From Bacillus thuringiensis (lineage in GTDB: Bacteria > Bacillota > Bacilli > Bacillales > Bacillaceae_G), in assembly GCF_001182785.1 (NCBI RefSeq), contig NZ_CP012099.1, positions 2,230,501-2,294,500 on the forward strand: 64,000 nt of DNA, in the 5' to 3' direction. The first letter of the stretch is position 1. Each line of letters begins with the position of its first letter. Of the stretch, positions 27,878-36,111 are shown in pieces. The translations under genes were made by a program, and so were the position numbers. Below the pieces are notes generated by a model. The model was not told the DNA's origin, ran no database searches, and saw only the letters and a list, made by a program, of their open reading frames with translations.

Positions 27878-28501
27878 TTAATATGAATGACCTAGACCGT
27901 TCCAATAAAACGAAACAATTTCTTCTGCTAATTCATCTATATTTGCAAGAATAGGATTATGATTTTCATCTTTAAAATTCCCAATTGATAATAAAGATAC
28001 GAAAGCATGAGCCGCAAATTTAGCGTTTCCTTTCGGAATTTCTCCGATGTGCATCGCATTATCGAGTGCTTTTTCTAGTACTTCATACATATTATCTTCA
28101 GCATTTTTTAATTCTTTCAATTGTTCTTCAGATAACGACAGTTTTGCATCTTTCATAAAATTTTTCATATCAATATCCATCGTTGCGTGTAAGTAAACTT
28201 TAGCGAAGTCTAATAATCTTTCTTCTAACGTTTTGTTTGTAGAGAGTATTTGAGACATATTCTCACGTATACGTACCATCATTTCGATCATAGTAGCGGT
28301 AAATAAATCGGCTTTTGTTGAATAGTAATAGTAGACAGTTGCTTTCGTAACACCACAAACTTTTGCGACCTCATCCATAGAAACGACTTGATAATTTTGC
28401 GTAAGAAATAAGCGGGTTGCCACTTCTAAAATGGTTTCTTTTGTAGATTTTGTATTTTTATTTTGACGCGGCCTTCCGAGAGGACGTTGTTTTTGTTCCA
28501 A
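27878..28501 (-). CDS. TetR/AcrR family transcriptional regulator
   Basis: A repressor of about 207 residues with a standard N-terminal HTH (ILEVATRLFLTQNYQVVSMDEVAKVCGVTKATVYYYYSTK, about residues 27-66) and a helical ligand domain. TTG at 28501 is preferred because AGGAG lies exactly 8 nt before it; the ATG at 28507 would be only 3 nt away. It is divergent from an MMPL exporter, its likely target. Confidence 0.87.
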   Translation of the reverse strand: MEQKQRPLGRPRQNKNTKSTKETILEVATRLFLTQNYQVVSMDEVAKVCGVTKATVYYYYSTKADLFTATMIEMMVRIRENMSQILSTNKTLEERLLDFAKVYLHATMDIDMKNFMKDAKLSLSEEQLKELKNAEDNMYEVLEKALDNAMHIGEIPKGNAKFAAHAFVSLLSIGNFKDENHNPILANIDELAEEIVSFYWNGLGHSY

Positions 28502-28560
28502 ATACATTCGCTCCTGACATTTATGATTGAGATGATTATAACATAATTTTCAATCATTCT

Positions 28561-28594
28561 TGATTAATTAACCGACCAGTATATATAATTAATA
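28561..28594. promoter_or_regulatory. Candidate TetR operator between tetR and MMPL genes
   Basis: ATTAATTA and TAATTAAT flank ACCGACCAGT in the divergent intergenic region. Position and symmetry suggest a TetR site; the exact boundaries are uncertain. Confidence 0.4.
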
Positions 28595-28622
28595 ATGGAG
28601 GAAAAAAGGAAGGTGGGTTTTT

Positions 28623-30854
28623 ATGAAAAAGCACCCGTTACATATGTTAGGGAGGCTTGTAGCAGGGAGAAATACACAATGGATCACTTTATCGGTGTGG
28701 GTTCTTATTACATTATTACTTTCATTTACGTTACCACAAGTGAACAGTATGAAAGAACCGAATCCGAAAAATTTACCTGAAACAGCTATGTCACAGCAAG
28801 CGGAAGCGCTTATGAAAAAAGAGTTTCCGAATAATGCAGGGAATCCGTTGTTAGTAGTATGGTATAGAGATGGTGGATTACAGTCACAGGATTATAAACT
28901 CATACAAGATGTTTATAAAGAGTTAAAAGCTAGTCCTTTAAAAGAACAATCAACGTTACCACCATTTGATACAATCCCAGAGCAAGTATTATCAAAAAGT
29001 GCATCAAAAGATGCTACATCATTTGTTACACCGGTATTCTTTAATAAATCTGCTGGTACAGATATATTAAAAGGAAATCTTGAAGAGTTTAGAAAAATAG
29101 TGAATAGTAAGGTGGATGAAGATCCATTTAAACAAAAAATAAGTGAATCTGGTTTACATGTTCGATTATCAGGACCTGTAGGTATTCAAACGGATGCAGT
29201 TAGTTTATTTAGTCAAGCAGATGTGAAATTGTTAGTGGCTACTGTATTATTAGTCTTGGTCTTATTAATTTTGCTTTACCGTTCGCCAATTTTAGCAATT
29301 TTACCTATACTTGTTGTTGGCTTTGCATACGGTATTATTAGTCCTACACTCGGTTTTTTAGCTGATCACGGATGGATTAAAGTAGATGCCCAAGCGATAT
29401 CAATTATGACAGTATTATTGTTTGGCGCTGGAACGGACTATTGTCTATTTTTAATTTCGAGATATAGAGAGTACTTGTTAGAAGAAGAAAGTAAATATAA
29501 AGCATTGCAACTTGCGATTAAAGTTTCTGGCGGTGCAATTATAATGAGTGCGTTAACTGTTGTACTTGGATTAGGAACATTATTACTTGCTCATTATGGT
29601 GCCTTTCATCGATTTGCAGTACCATTTAGTGTTGCTGTATTTATAATGGGAATCGCGGCTTTAACAATTTTACCAGCACTATTATTAATTTTCGGTAGGA
29701 TTGCATTTTTCCCGTTTATACCGAGAACAACTTCAATGAATGAGGAGTTTGCAAGAAAGAAAAAGAGAGCTGTAAAAGTTGAAAAATCAAAAGGCTCCTT
29801 TAGTAAAAAACTTGGAGATATTGTAGTACGAAGACCGTGGACAATAATTATGGTAACTGTATTTGTATTAGGCGGATTGGCTTCATTCGTACCACGTATT
29901 CAATACACATATGATTTACTAGAGTCGTTTCCAAAGGATATGCCTTCTCGTGAAGGGTTTACGTTAATTAGTGATCATTTCTCAGCTGGTGAACTAGCAC
30001 CAGTAAAAGTTGTTGTTGATACGAAAGGAAAAGAGCTTCCTATTAAACAAGAACTAGAGAAATTTTCTTTCGTAAATACAGTGAAAGAGCCAAAAGAGGG
30101 AAAAGAAAATAAGCAAATACAAATGTATGAAGTTTCTTTAGCGGAAAATCCATACTCAATTGAAGCGTTAGATCAAATTCCTAAATTGAAAAGTAGTGTA
30201 GAAAAAGTATTAAAAGATGCTGGGATTAGTAATGCTAAAGATCAATTATGGATTGGTGGGGAAACAGCTTCATTATATGATACAAAGCAAATTACGGAAC
30301 GTGATGAATCAGTAATTATTCCAGTAATGATTAGCATTATCGCTTTACTATTACTTGTCTACTTACGATCGGTTGTTGCGATGATTTATTTAATTGTAAC
30401 TGTCGTTTTATCATTCTTCTCAGCGTTAGGAGCAGGATGGCTATTACTTCATTACGGTATGGGTGCGCCGGCCATTCAAGGTGCGATACCGTTGTACGCA
30501 TTCGTATTTTTAGTTGCTTTAGGTGAAGATTATAATATCTTTATGGTTTCAGAAATATGGAAAAACAGAAAGACACAAAATCACTTGGATGCAGTAAAAA
30601 ATGGTGTAATACAAACAGGTAGTGTTATTACATCGGCTGGTTTAATTTTAGCAGGAACTTTTGCAGTGTTAGGTACACTTCCAATTCAAGTATTAGTTCA
30701 ATTTGGTATTGTAACTGCAATTGGCGTATTACTAGATACGTTTATCGTAAGACCGTTACTTGTACCCGCAATTACAGTAGTTTTAGGCCGATTTGCTTTT
30801 TGGCCAGGTAAACTTTCAAGAAAGAGTGAAGAAATACAAAAGGTGGATGCATAG
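28623..30854 (+). CDS. MMPL/RND family transporter
   Basis: A 743-residue exporter with two RND-like halves. TM1 is near residues 23-42 and TMs 2-6 near 200-360, including GAGTDYCLFLISRYREYL, the MMPL signature with a proton-relay Asp-Tyr. The second half repeats this as ALGEDYNIFMVSEIW near residue 635. Two extracytoplasmic domains separate them. It exports lipids or drugs by proton motive force. ATG at 28623; control by the divergent TetR gene is likely. Confidence 0.88.
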   Translation: MKKHPLHMLGRLVAGRNTQWITLSVWVLITLLLSFTLPQVNSMKEPNPKNLPETAMSQQAEALMKKEFPNNAGNPLLVVWYRDGGLQSQDYKLIQDVYKELKASPLKEQSTLPPFDTIPEQVLSKSASKDATSFVTPVFFNKSAGTDILKGNLEEFRKIVNSKVDEDPFKQKISESGLHVRLSGPVGIQTDAVSLFSQADVKLLVATVLLVLVLLILLYRSPILAILPILVVGFAYGIISPTLGFLADHGWIKVDAQAISIMTVLLFGAGTDYCLFLISRYREYLLEEESKYKALQLAIKVSGGAIIMSALTVVLGLGTLLLAHYGAFHRFAVPFSVAVFIMGIAALTILPALLLIFGRIAFFPFIPRTTSMNEEFARKKKRAVKVEKSKGSFSKKLGDIVVRRPWTIIMVTVFVLGGLASFVPRIQYTYDLLESFPKDMPSREGFTLISDHFSAGELAPVKVVVDTKGKELPIKQELEKFSFVNTVKEPKEGKENKQIQMYEVSLAENPYSIEALDQIPKLKSSVEKVLKDAGISNAKDQLWIGGETASLYDTKQITERDESVIIPVMISIIALLLLVYLRSVVAMIYLIVTVVLSFFSALGAGWLLLHYGMGAPAIQGAIPLYAFVFLVALGEDYNIFMVSEIWKNRKTQNHLDAVKNGVIQTGSVITSAGLILAGTFAVLGTLPIQVLVQFGIVTAIGVLLDTFIVRPLLVPAITVVLGRFAFWPGKLSRKSEEIQKVDA

Positions 30855-30857
30855 TTA

Positions 30858-30890
30858 AAAAAGCCAAAGATATTTTCCTTGGCTTTTTTC
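30858..30890 (+). terminator. MMPL gene terminator
   Basis: AAAAAAGCCAA and TTGGCTTTTTT form a stem around a short AT-rich loop. Confidence 0.75.
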
Positions 30891-30901
30891 AATTTAGTTA
30901 A

Positions 30902-31084
30902 TTAATTTTTTGAAGTCAAATCATCAGCTGCAGCGTGATCAGCATCTTCAATTGTTGTTTCGGGCATTCCATATAAGCCGTTCATTGCTTGTTCTTCGAT
31001 AGTAAGGTTTGCAGTATTATTATTTTGAATAGATGTAGTGTTTTCAGTAACATTTTCTTTTTTATTCATATTTTTGTTATTCAT
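30902..31084 (-). CDS. Small acidic protein (DUF4025-like)
   Basis: A 60-residue hydrophilic, Asn-rich protein ending MPETTIEDADHAAADDLTSKN, resembling DUF4025 proteins of Bacillus. ATG at 31084 lies after GGAGGAT; the in-frame TTG 15 nt upstream overlaps that site. Function unknown; the composition is that of small sporulation or stress proteins. Confidence 0.6.
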   Translation of the reverse strand: MNNKNMNKKENVTENTTSIQNNNTANLTIEEQAMNGLYGMPETTIEDADHAAADDLTSKN

Positions 31085-31223
31085 GTATGTATCCTCCAAA
31101 TTTCATTTGATTTATCTATAGTATGTGGATGGATTTCCAGAAATATGTGAATTGATTCTTACATATGTTATATAATTAAATAAATAATTAGGGTGAAATG
31201 TACACTGTTAGGAGTGAACAATT

Positions 31224-31253
31224 ATGGTGAAAGCAAGGGAATTAGCCTTCTAA
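31224..31253 (+). CDS. Chloramphenicol acetyltransferase leader peptide
   Basis: A nine-codon ORF, MVKARELAF, with its own AGGAG 9 nt upstream. It starts MVK like the stalling leader of Bacillus cat-86 (MVKTD). Codons 7 to 10 lie inside the 5' arm of the stem that hides the cat ribosome site, so a ribosome stalled near codon 6 would open it. Confidence 0.8.
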   Translation: MVKARELAF

Positions 31254-31279
31254 AATAAAAAGAAAATTTTAGGAGGCTA
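31243..31279 (+). promoter_or_regulatory. cat translational attenuator stem-loop
   Basis: TAGCCTTCTAAAAT (31243-31256) pairs with ATTTTAGGAGGCTA (31266-31279), all 14 positions with one G-U. The 3' arm contains the AGGAGG (31271-31276) of the cat gene, so the site is hidden unless the leader ribosome opens the stem. Confidence 0.85.
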
Positions 31280-31284
31280 TTAGA

Positions 31285-31935
31285 ATGAAGTTCCATGTAA
31301 TTGATAGAGAAGATTGGAATAGAGAGCAGTATTTTGAGCATTATTTAAAGTTGAAATGTACATTTAGTATGACTGTGAATGTTGATATCACGATGTTATT
31401 AGAGGAAGTATATCAAAAGGGAATAAAATTTTATCCCGTTTTTATATATTTAATTTCTAGAATAGTAAATAATCATAAAAAATTTCGAACATGTTTTAAC
31501 GATGAAGGAGTTTTAGGCTATTGGGAGGAAATGATACCGAGTTATACAATCTTTCATAAAGATGATAAGTCTTTTTCAAGTATATGGACGGATTATTCAA
31601 GTTATTTCCGCACTTTCTATAAAAATTATGAAGACGATATGAGATGCTATGCTAGTGTTCATGGTCTTTTCACAAAAGAAAATATTCCGCCTAATGTCTT
31701 TCCGATTTCTAGCATACCTTGGACTAGTTTTACTGGATTCAATCTTAACATTAATAATGATGAAAATTTTCTATTGCCAATTATAACTTGTGGGAAATAT
31801 TTTAACGAAGGAAACAAGGTTATGCTACCAGTTTCATTGCAAGTACATCATTCGGTTTGTGATGGATATGATGCGAGTAAATTTATAGAAGATTTACAGC
31901 AGTTAAGTAATACTTGCAACGATTGGCTTAAGTAA
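31285..31935 (+). CDS. cat: Chloramphenicol O-acetyltransferase (type A)
   Basis: A 216-residue trimeric CAT family enzyme of usual length. The catalytic His is in LQVHHSVCDGYDASKF near residue 190, the HHxVCDG signature; CAT-like SIPWTSFTGFNLNI also appears. It acetylates chloramphenicol with acetyl-CoA. ATG at 31285 uses the AGGAGG inside the attenuator, so production is probably drug-inducible. A bcr1-like repeat follows the stop, close enough to shape the mRNA 3' end. Confidence 0.92.
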   Translation: MKFHVIDREDWNREQYFEHYLKLKCTFSMTVNVDITMLLEEVYQKGIKFYPVFIYLISRIVNNHKKFRTCFNDEGVLGYWEEMIPSYTIFHKDDKSFSSIWTDYSSYFRTFYKNYEDDMRCYASVHGLFTKENIPPNVFPISSIPWTSFTGFNLNINNDENFLLPIITCGKYFNEGNKVMLPVSLQVHHSVCDGYDASKFIEDLQQLSNTCNDWLK

Positions 31936-31953
31936 TATCTAATTTTTAATTAT

Positions 31954-32080
31954 ATAAAGTGAAACTTTAATCAGTCCTCACCAATCGGGCTTTTACGGGC
32001 AATTGATCCCCCACCTAACTTCTTTGCTTTCGCTGAATTTTGAGGTGGGGGTCTTACTGCCCGGCAAATAGCGGGATAAA
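31954..32080 (-). repeat. bcr1-like repeat, inverted copy
   Basis: A 127-bp copy in opposite orientation: read on the minus strand it starts TTTATCCCGC and ends GTTTCACTTTAT, with the same CCCCCACCT/AGGTGGGG stem-loop. It lacks the roughly 30 bp near the right end that are present in the 24292 copy. Confidence 0.88.
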
Positions 32081-32097
32081 ATTGAAAATGAATAAAA

Positions 32098-32135
32098 GAA
32101 GAGAACATGTTTATATTACATGGTCTCTTTTTATT
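32098..32135 (+). terminator. Terminator-like stem-loop
   Basis: GAGAACATGT pairs with ACATGGTCTC, then a T-run. Confidence 0.65.
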
Positions 32136-32265
32136 ATTCATTAATACTAAGTAACTGTGGAAAATGTAGGGTGATTTGTAGTTTAATAGTAAAGAGAATG
32201 ATTAGTGTTAATTTTCTTAGTTTTGAAAAAATAAGGATATAAATGTTTTAATAGGGGGGAATAAA

Positions 32266-32790
32266 GTGAAATTCGTAAGCATTGAAAAAAATGAGGTCCT
32301 AATTGGGAATATGGCAAATTTGTATTGTAAAGTATTTGAGAAAACAAATTTCAATGAAATAATCGAGCGAATGAATAGGCATATAGAATATACAGGTTTT
32401 AAAGGTATAGTAGCAATAAATGATGAAAATGAAGTAGTTGGTTTTACTTATGGTTATCGCTCAATGGAGGGACAGTACTATAATCAATTAATGAGAGAAG
32501 CGTTACATCTAGAGTTAGTAGAAGAATGGTTACAAGATTGTTTTGAATTTGTAGAGTTAGCAGTTCACCCACAATATCAAAATGAAGGTCTTGGAACGAA
32601 ATTACATAATGGATTACTAGAAGGGGTTTCAAATAGAACGAGTGTTTTAACAACACAAATAAACAATGAAAAAGCACGTTCGTTATATGAAAGATTAGAT
32701 TGGATAAATGTATTGGAGCCATTTCATCCAAGTAAAAATGATGTTCCATATGTAATAATGGGAAAAGCATTAAAAACAAAAGTGAATTGA
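32266..32790 (+). CDS. GNAT family N-acetyltransferase
   Basis: A 174-residue acetyltransferase. Acetyl-CoA loop: VHPQYQNEGLGTKLHNGLLE; the C-terminal half has NNEKARSLYERLDW. The GTG at 32266 follows AGGGGGGAA. It is the first of three consecutive acetyltransferase genes downstream of cat; substrate unknown. Confidence 0.83.
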   Translation: MKFVSIEKNEVLIGNMANLYCKVFEKTNFNEIIERMNRHIEYTGFKGIVAINDENEVVGFTYGYRSMEGQYYNQLMREALHLELVEEWLQDCFEFVELAVHPQYQNEGLGTKLHNGLLEGVSNRTSVLTTQINNEKARSLYERLDWINVLEPFHPSKNDVPYVIMGKALKTKVN

Positions 32791-32845
32791 TAATTATGGC
32801 ATTCACAAAAATTATTGGTTTGTAATAATGAAGGGGAAAACAACA

Positions 32846-33766
32846 ATGATATCTATAGAAAAAGCTACAATTTTAGATGCTAAAAAGTTAACAGAGATAA
32901 TGAAAAGAACATTTGATGCAGAAGCAAAACAATGGCTATACGGCCAAGATGATGTCATTGATTATAACATTCAACCGCCAGGATATTCTTCAGTTGAAAT
33001 GATGGAATATTCCATTGAAGAATTGGATTCTTTCAAAGTTGTAATGGATAAAGAAATAATCGGAGGGATAATAGTTACGATTTCTGGTAAGTCGTACGGT
33101 CGAATTGACCGTATTTTTGTAGATCCTGTTTATCAAGGAAAAGGAATTGGATCACATGTTATGAAATTAATAGAAAAGGAATATCCAAACATAAAGATTT
33201 GGGATCTCGAAACATCTAGTAGACAAATTAATAATCATCACTTTTATAAAAAGATGGGTTACCAAATGATTTTTGAATCGGAAGATGAGTATTGTTACGT
33301 GAAAAGAATAAAAACAAGCTCAAACAAAGAGAGTGTAGTTACAAATAAAGATATGAAAAATAGTCAATACGAAAACTGTAATTTAGCAAATACAGAGTAT
33401 TATCAAGTGAATTTAAAAAACAGTTCATTTGTTGGTAGCAATATAATGAATATGAATATGAGTAATTGTAATGTAAGTCAATCAAAGTTTAGAAATATAA
33501 ATTTTAGATGGTCATCATATGCAGATTTAAATCTTTCTGGCAGTAAATTTAATTTGGTGACTTTAGGTGGAGTACAATTTAAAAATACAAGTCTCGGAGA
33601 TGAGAAGGAACCTATTTTATTCAATAAATGTGATTTGGAAGGTAGTACCATAAGTGATAGTAATCTGAAAAATATTGAAATAGAAAATTGTGATATAGTC
33701 GGTATGAAACTAAATGGCATTCCGATTGAAAATTTGCTTAATTTATATAACAAGGTGAAAAGGTAA
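32846..33766 (+). CDS. GNAT acetyltransferase fused to pentapeptide-like repeats
   Basis: A 306-residue two-domain protein. Residues 1-155 are GNAT (RIFVDPVYQGKGIGSHVMKLI, then NNHHFYKKMGYQ). Residues 175-290 are degenerate five-residue repeats of the A(D/N)LxX kind (YENCNLANT, NLKNSSFVGSN, DLNLSGSKFN, KCDLEGSTISDSNL), predicting a right-handed beta-helix. The C-terminal end resembles stand-alone pentapeptide proteins of Bacillus. ATG at 32846 is about 10 nt from AAGGGG. The join is a single open frame with no sign of frameshift. Confidence 0.82.
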   Translation: MISIEKATILDAKKLTEIMKRTFDAEAKQWLYGQDDVIDYNIQPPGYSSVEMMEYSIEELDSFKVVMDKEIIGGIIVTISGKSYGRIDRIFVDPVYQGKGIGSHVMKLIEKEYPNIKIWDLETSSRQINNHHFYKKMGYQMIFESEDEYCYVKRIKTSSNKESVVTNKDMKNSQYENCNLANTEYYQVNLKNSSFVGSNIMNMNMSNCNVSQSKFRNINFRWSSYADLNLSGSKFNLVTLGGVQFKNTSLGDEKEPILFNKCDLEGSTISDSNLKNIEIENCDIVGMKLNGIPIENLLNLYNKVKR

Positions 33767-33924
33767 CCATATCCATATATATAGTTGTTAATCTTTTTGG
33801 AAGTTAAGTATTATATCGAAATAATTATGTAAAAATGACATAAAGAAATACGGATGAGAAGGTCATTTATGAACGTTTCTAGAATAACCACAAATATATT
33901 TTTATTTATATGGAGGAGAGAAAG

Positions 33925-34437
33925 ATGGGGATTAACGTTAGAGCAGTAGAAATACAAGATGCTAGAGCAATTCATCGTATATGTATACAAGATGACGTTT
34001 TACCGTATATGGTTTTCTTACCTAGCATGCGTGTAGACGCTATGGAAAATAGAATTCGAAATTTAGCACCAAATCAATTTGAATTTGTTGCAGAATATGA
34101 TAGAGAAGTTGTTGGGTTTGTAGGTTTAACACAAAGTCAGGGCCGAAGATCTCATTCAGGTGATTTATTCATTGGGGTAGACAGTGAATATCATAATAAA
34201 GGAGTTGGGAAAGCACTTCTTACGAAGATACTTGATCTGGCTGATAATTGGTTAATGTTAGAGAGAGTAGAACTAGGTGTGTTAGAAACGAATCCAAAAG
34301 CAAAAGCTTTATATGAAAAATTTGGATTTGTAGAAGAGGGAGTAAAGATAGGGAATTTGAAAGCTCATGGAAAGTTTATTAATGAAATTATGATGAGTCG
34401 TTTTAGACCGGATGGTTTAATTGTACATAATGAATAG
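33925..34437 (+). CDS. GNAT family N-acetyltransferase
   Basis: A 170-residue acetyltransferase of the RimI/RimL-like type. Acetyl-CoA loop: VDSEYHNKGVGKALLTKIL; typical segments LGVLETNPKAKALYEKFGFVEEG. ATG at 33925 follows GGAGGAG. The last of the three-gene GNAT run, ending at a terminator. Confidence 0.85.
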   Translation: MGINVRAVEIQDARAIHRICIQDDVLPYMVFLPSMRVDAMENRIRNLAPNQFEFVAEYDREVVGFVGLTQSQGRRSHSGDLFIGVDSEYHNKGVGKALLTKILDLADNWLMLERVELGVLETNPKAKALYEKFGFVEEGVKIGNLKAHGKFINEIMMSRFRPDGLIVHNE

Positions 34438-34439
34438 TT

Positions 34440-34474
34440 AAAAGCATGACAGTATACTGTCATGCTTTTTTATT
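34440..34474. terminator. Bidirectional terminator
   Basis: AAAAGCATGACAGT and ACTGTCATGCTTTT form an almost continuous palindrome. It overlaps the end of the convergent EamA gene. Confidence 0.85.
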
Positions 34475-35347
34475 AGAACTTGGCTGTAATAAAAATAATA
34501 CTAAACCAATAAAAATAACGGTAATTCCTAGTCCTTGTTGTAAAGAAATGGTCTCATGTAATATAAAGTACGCTAGTATACAAGTTCCAATTGTTTCTCC
34601 TAAAATACTCATTGAAATTACAGTAGCACTCATCCATTTTAATAACCAATTAAAAATGGTTTGTCCTAAAATTGTAGCAATGAAAGCTAATCCAATAAAG
34701 CACAACCAAGTTTGTGTAGAGTAATGGATGAAAGATTCTTGTTGCGTGAAAGCAAATATGCCAAGAAAGCCAGCGCTACTTCCATAACTAATTACCGAAT
34801 ATGGTATAAGTGCTAAATCTTTACGAACGTGTTGGCTAATGAAAAAATAAGCAGTAATGATACCGGCAGCGATAAATGCTAAAATATCTCCATATAAAGC
34901 TTCTCCGCTAATTTGGAAATCTTGCCAGCCAATGATGATACTACCTGAAATAGCGATGAGGCAACCAATAACTGCTCCTTTCGTAAATCTCTCCTTAAAT
35001 AAAAAATAACCACCAATCATTGAGAATAAAGGTTGTAGCGTTACGATAACTGTAGAGCTTGCTACAGAAGTATATTGTAATGATTCAAACCATAGTACAT
35101 AATGTGCAGCTAAAAATAGCCCAGATATGAATCCGAATACCCATTGTTTTTTCGTTAAATTTTTTAGCTCATTTCGACTATTTTTATTAAATAGTAATAA
35201 CGGTAACAGAATTAGTGTGGCAAAGAATAATCGGTAAAAAGCAATGATTGTCGCAGGAGCATCTGCCAATTTTACAAAAATAGCTGAAGTTGATAAGGCG
35301 AATACACCAAAAAATAAGATGCAATATGAAAGAATAGGTGATTTCAA
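34460..35347 (-). CDS. EamA/DMT family transporter
   Basis: A 295-residue, ten-helix drug/metabolite transporter with two EamA halves (1-140, 150-290). Sequence pattern IVTLQPLFSMIGGYFLFKERF ends the first half; ISMSILGETIGTCILAYFILHE ends the second. It probably exports a metabolite or amino acid. The TTG at 35347 follows GGAGGG. It is divergent from the XRE-cupin gene. Confidence 0.87.
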   Translation of the reverse strand: MKSPILSYCILFFGVFALSTSAIFVKLADAPATIIAFYRLFFATLILLPLLLFNKNSRNELKNLTKKQWVFGFISGLFLAAHYVLWFESLQYTSVASSTVIVTLQPLFSMIGGYFLFKERFTKGAVIGCLIAISGSIIIGWQDFQISGEALYGDILAFIAAGIITAYFFISQHVRKDLALIPYSVISYGSSAGFLGIFAFTQQESFIHYSTQTWLCFIGLAFIATILGQTIFNWLLKWMSATVISMSILGETIGTCILAYFILHETISLQQGLGITVIFIGLVLFLLQPSSNKKA

Positions 35348-35517
35348 AGTTTGTCCCTCCGATAGAATGTTTATTATAATAAACTTAATGCGATATAATG
35401 TACAAAGGTAAGTATATAAGTCCCGGAGATAATAGGGAAGGGTTATTTGCCTTTGTTTAGTATGTCAGCACAAAGACAACGAAACATGCATTATGATGGA
35501 CGAAAGGAAGTTTTACT

Positions 35518-36078
35518 ATGGTACATGATAGGCTTGGACAAACAGTATTAAGTTATCGTAAGAAAAATAATATGACAATTCGTGAATTCGCTGATTATGC
35601 AGGGATTAGTACGTCGTTAATTAGCCAAATTGAAAGAGGACATGCTAATCCTTCTTTAAATGTTTTGGAATTAATTGCAAAAGCATTAAATGTACCGCTG
35701 TTTACACTTTTTATTAACGATATTGATACAGATTCGCTCATTTCTAAGAGAAAAGATCGAAAAAAAGTATATCGGGAAAACAATGATCACATTGTATATG
35801 ATGTATTAACACCGGATTTTATGAAAGCACGTATTAAAATGCTAATGATGGATTTAAATAAACAAGCAAACACAACAGAAAGCCATTATTCCCATGAAGA
35901 TAAGGAAGAAATTGCTGTTGTTATGAAAGGGGAAGTGTATGTGGAATTGGAGGGAAAAGAATATTTTTTAGAAGAAGGCGATGTTGTACGTATTCCACCG
36001 AATGTGAAGCATCGATTTTTGAATAAAAGTGATGAATTGAATCACATTTTATTTGTACTGACACCATCTTTAGGATGA
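35518..36078 (+). CDS. XRE regulator with C-terminal cupin
   Basis: A 186-residue protein: HTH-XRE (residues 8-62, MTIREFADYAGISTSLISQIERGHANPS) plus a cupin_2 domain (about 105-185, HYSHEDKEEIAVVMKGEVYVELEGKEY). This class senses small molecules through the cupin. The start ATG at 35518 follows AAAGGAAG. It lies divergent from the EamA gene and 33 nt upstream of the next gene; it probably controls one or both. Confidence 0.87.
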   Translation: MVHDRLGQTVLSYRKKNNMTIREFADYAGISTSLISQIERGHANPSLNVLELIAKALNVPLFTLFINDIDTDSLISKRKDRKKVYRENNDHIVYDVLTPDFMKARIKMLMMDLNKQANTTESHYSHEDKEEIAVVMKGEVYVELEGKEYFLEEGDVVRIPPNVKHRFLNKSDELNHILFVLTPSLG

Positions 36079-36111
36079 AAATATAGTGATTTTTATTAGG
36101 GGAGAAAGAAC

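Noticed and set aside
28595..28780. Plus-strand frame overlapping the start of the MMPL gene
   Set aside because: Out of frame with the exporter, no ribosome site, and no conserved features; a shadow.
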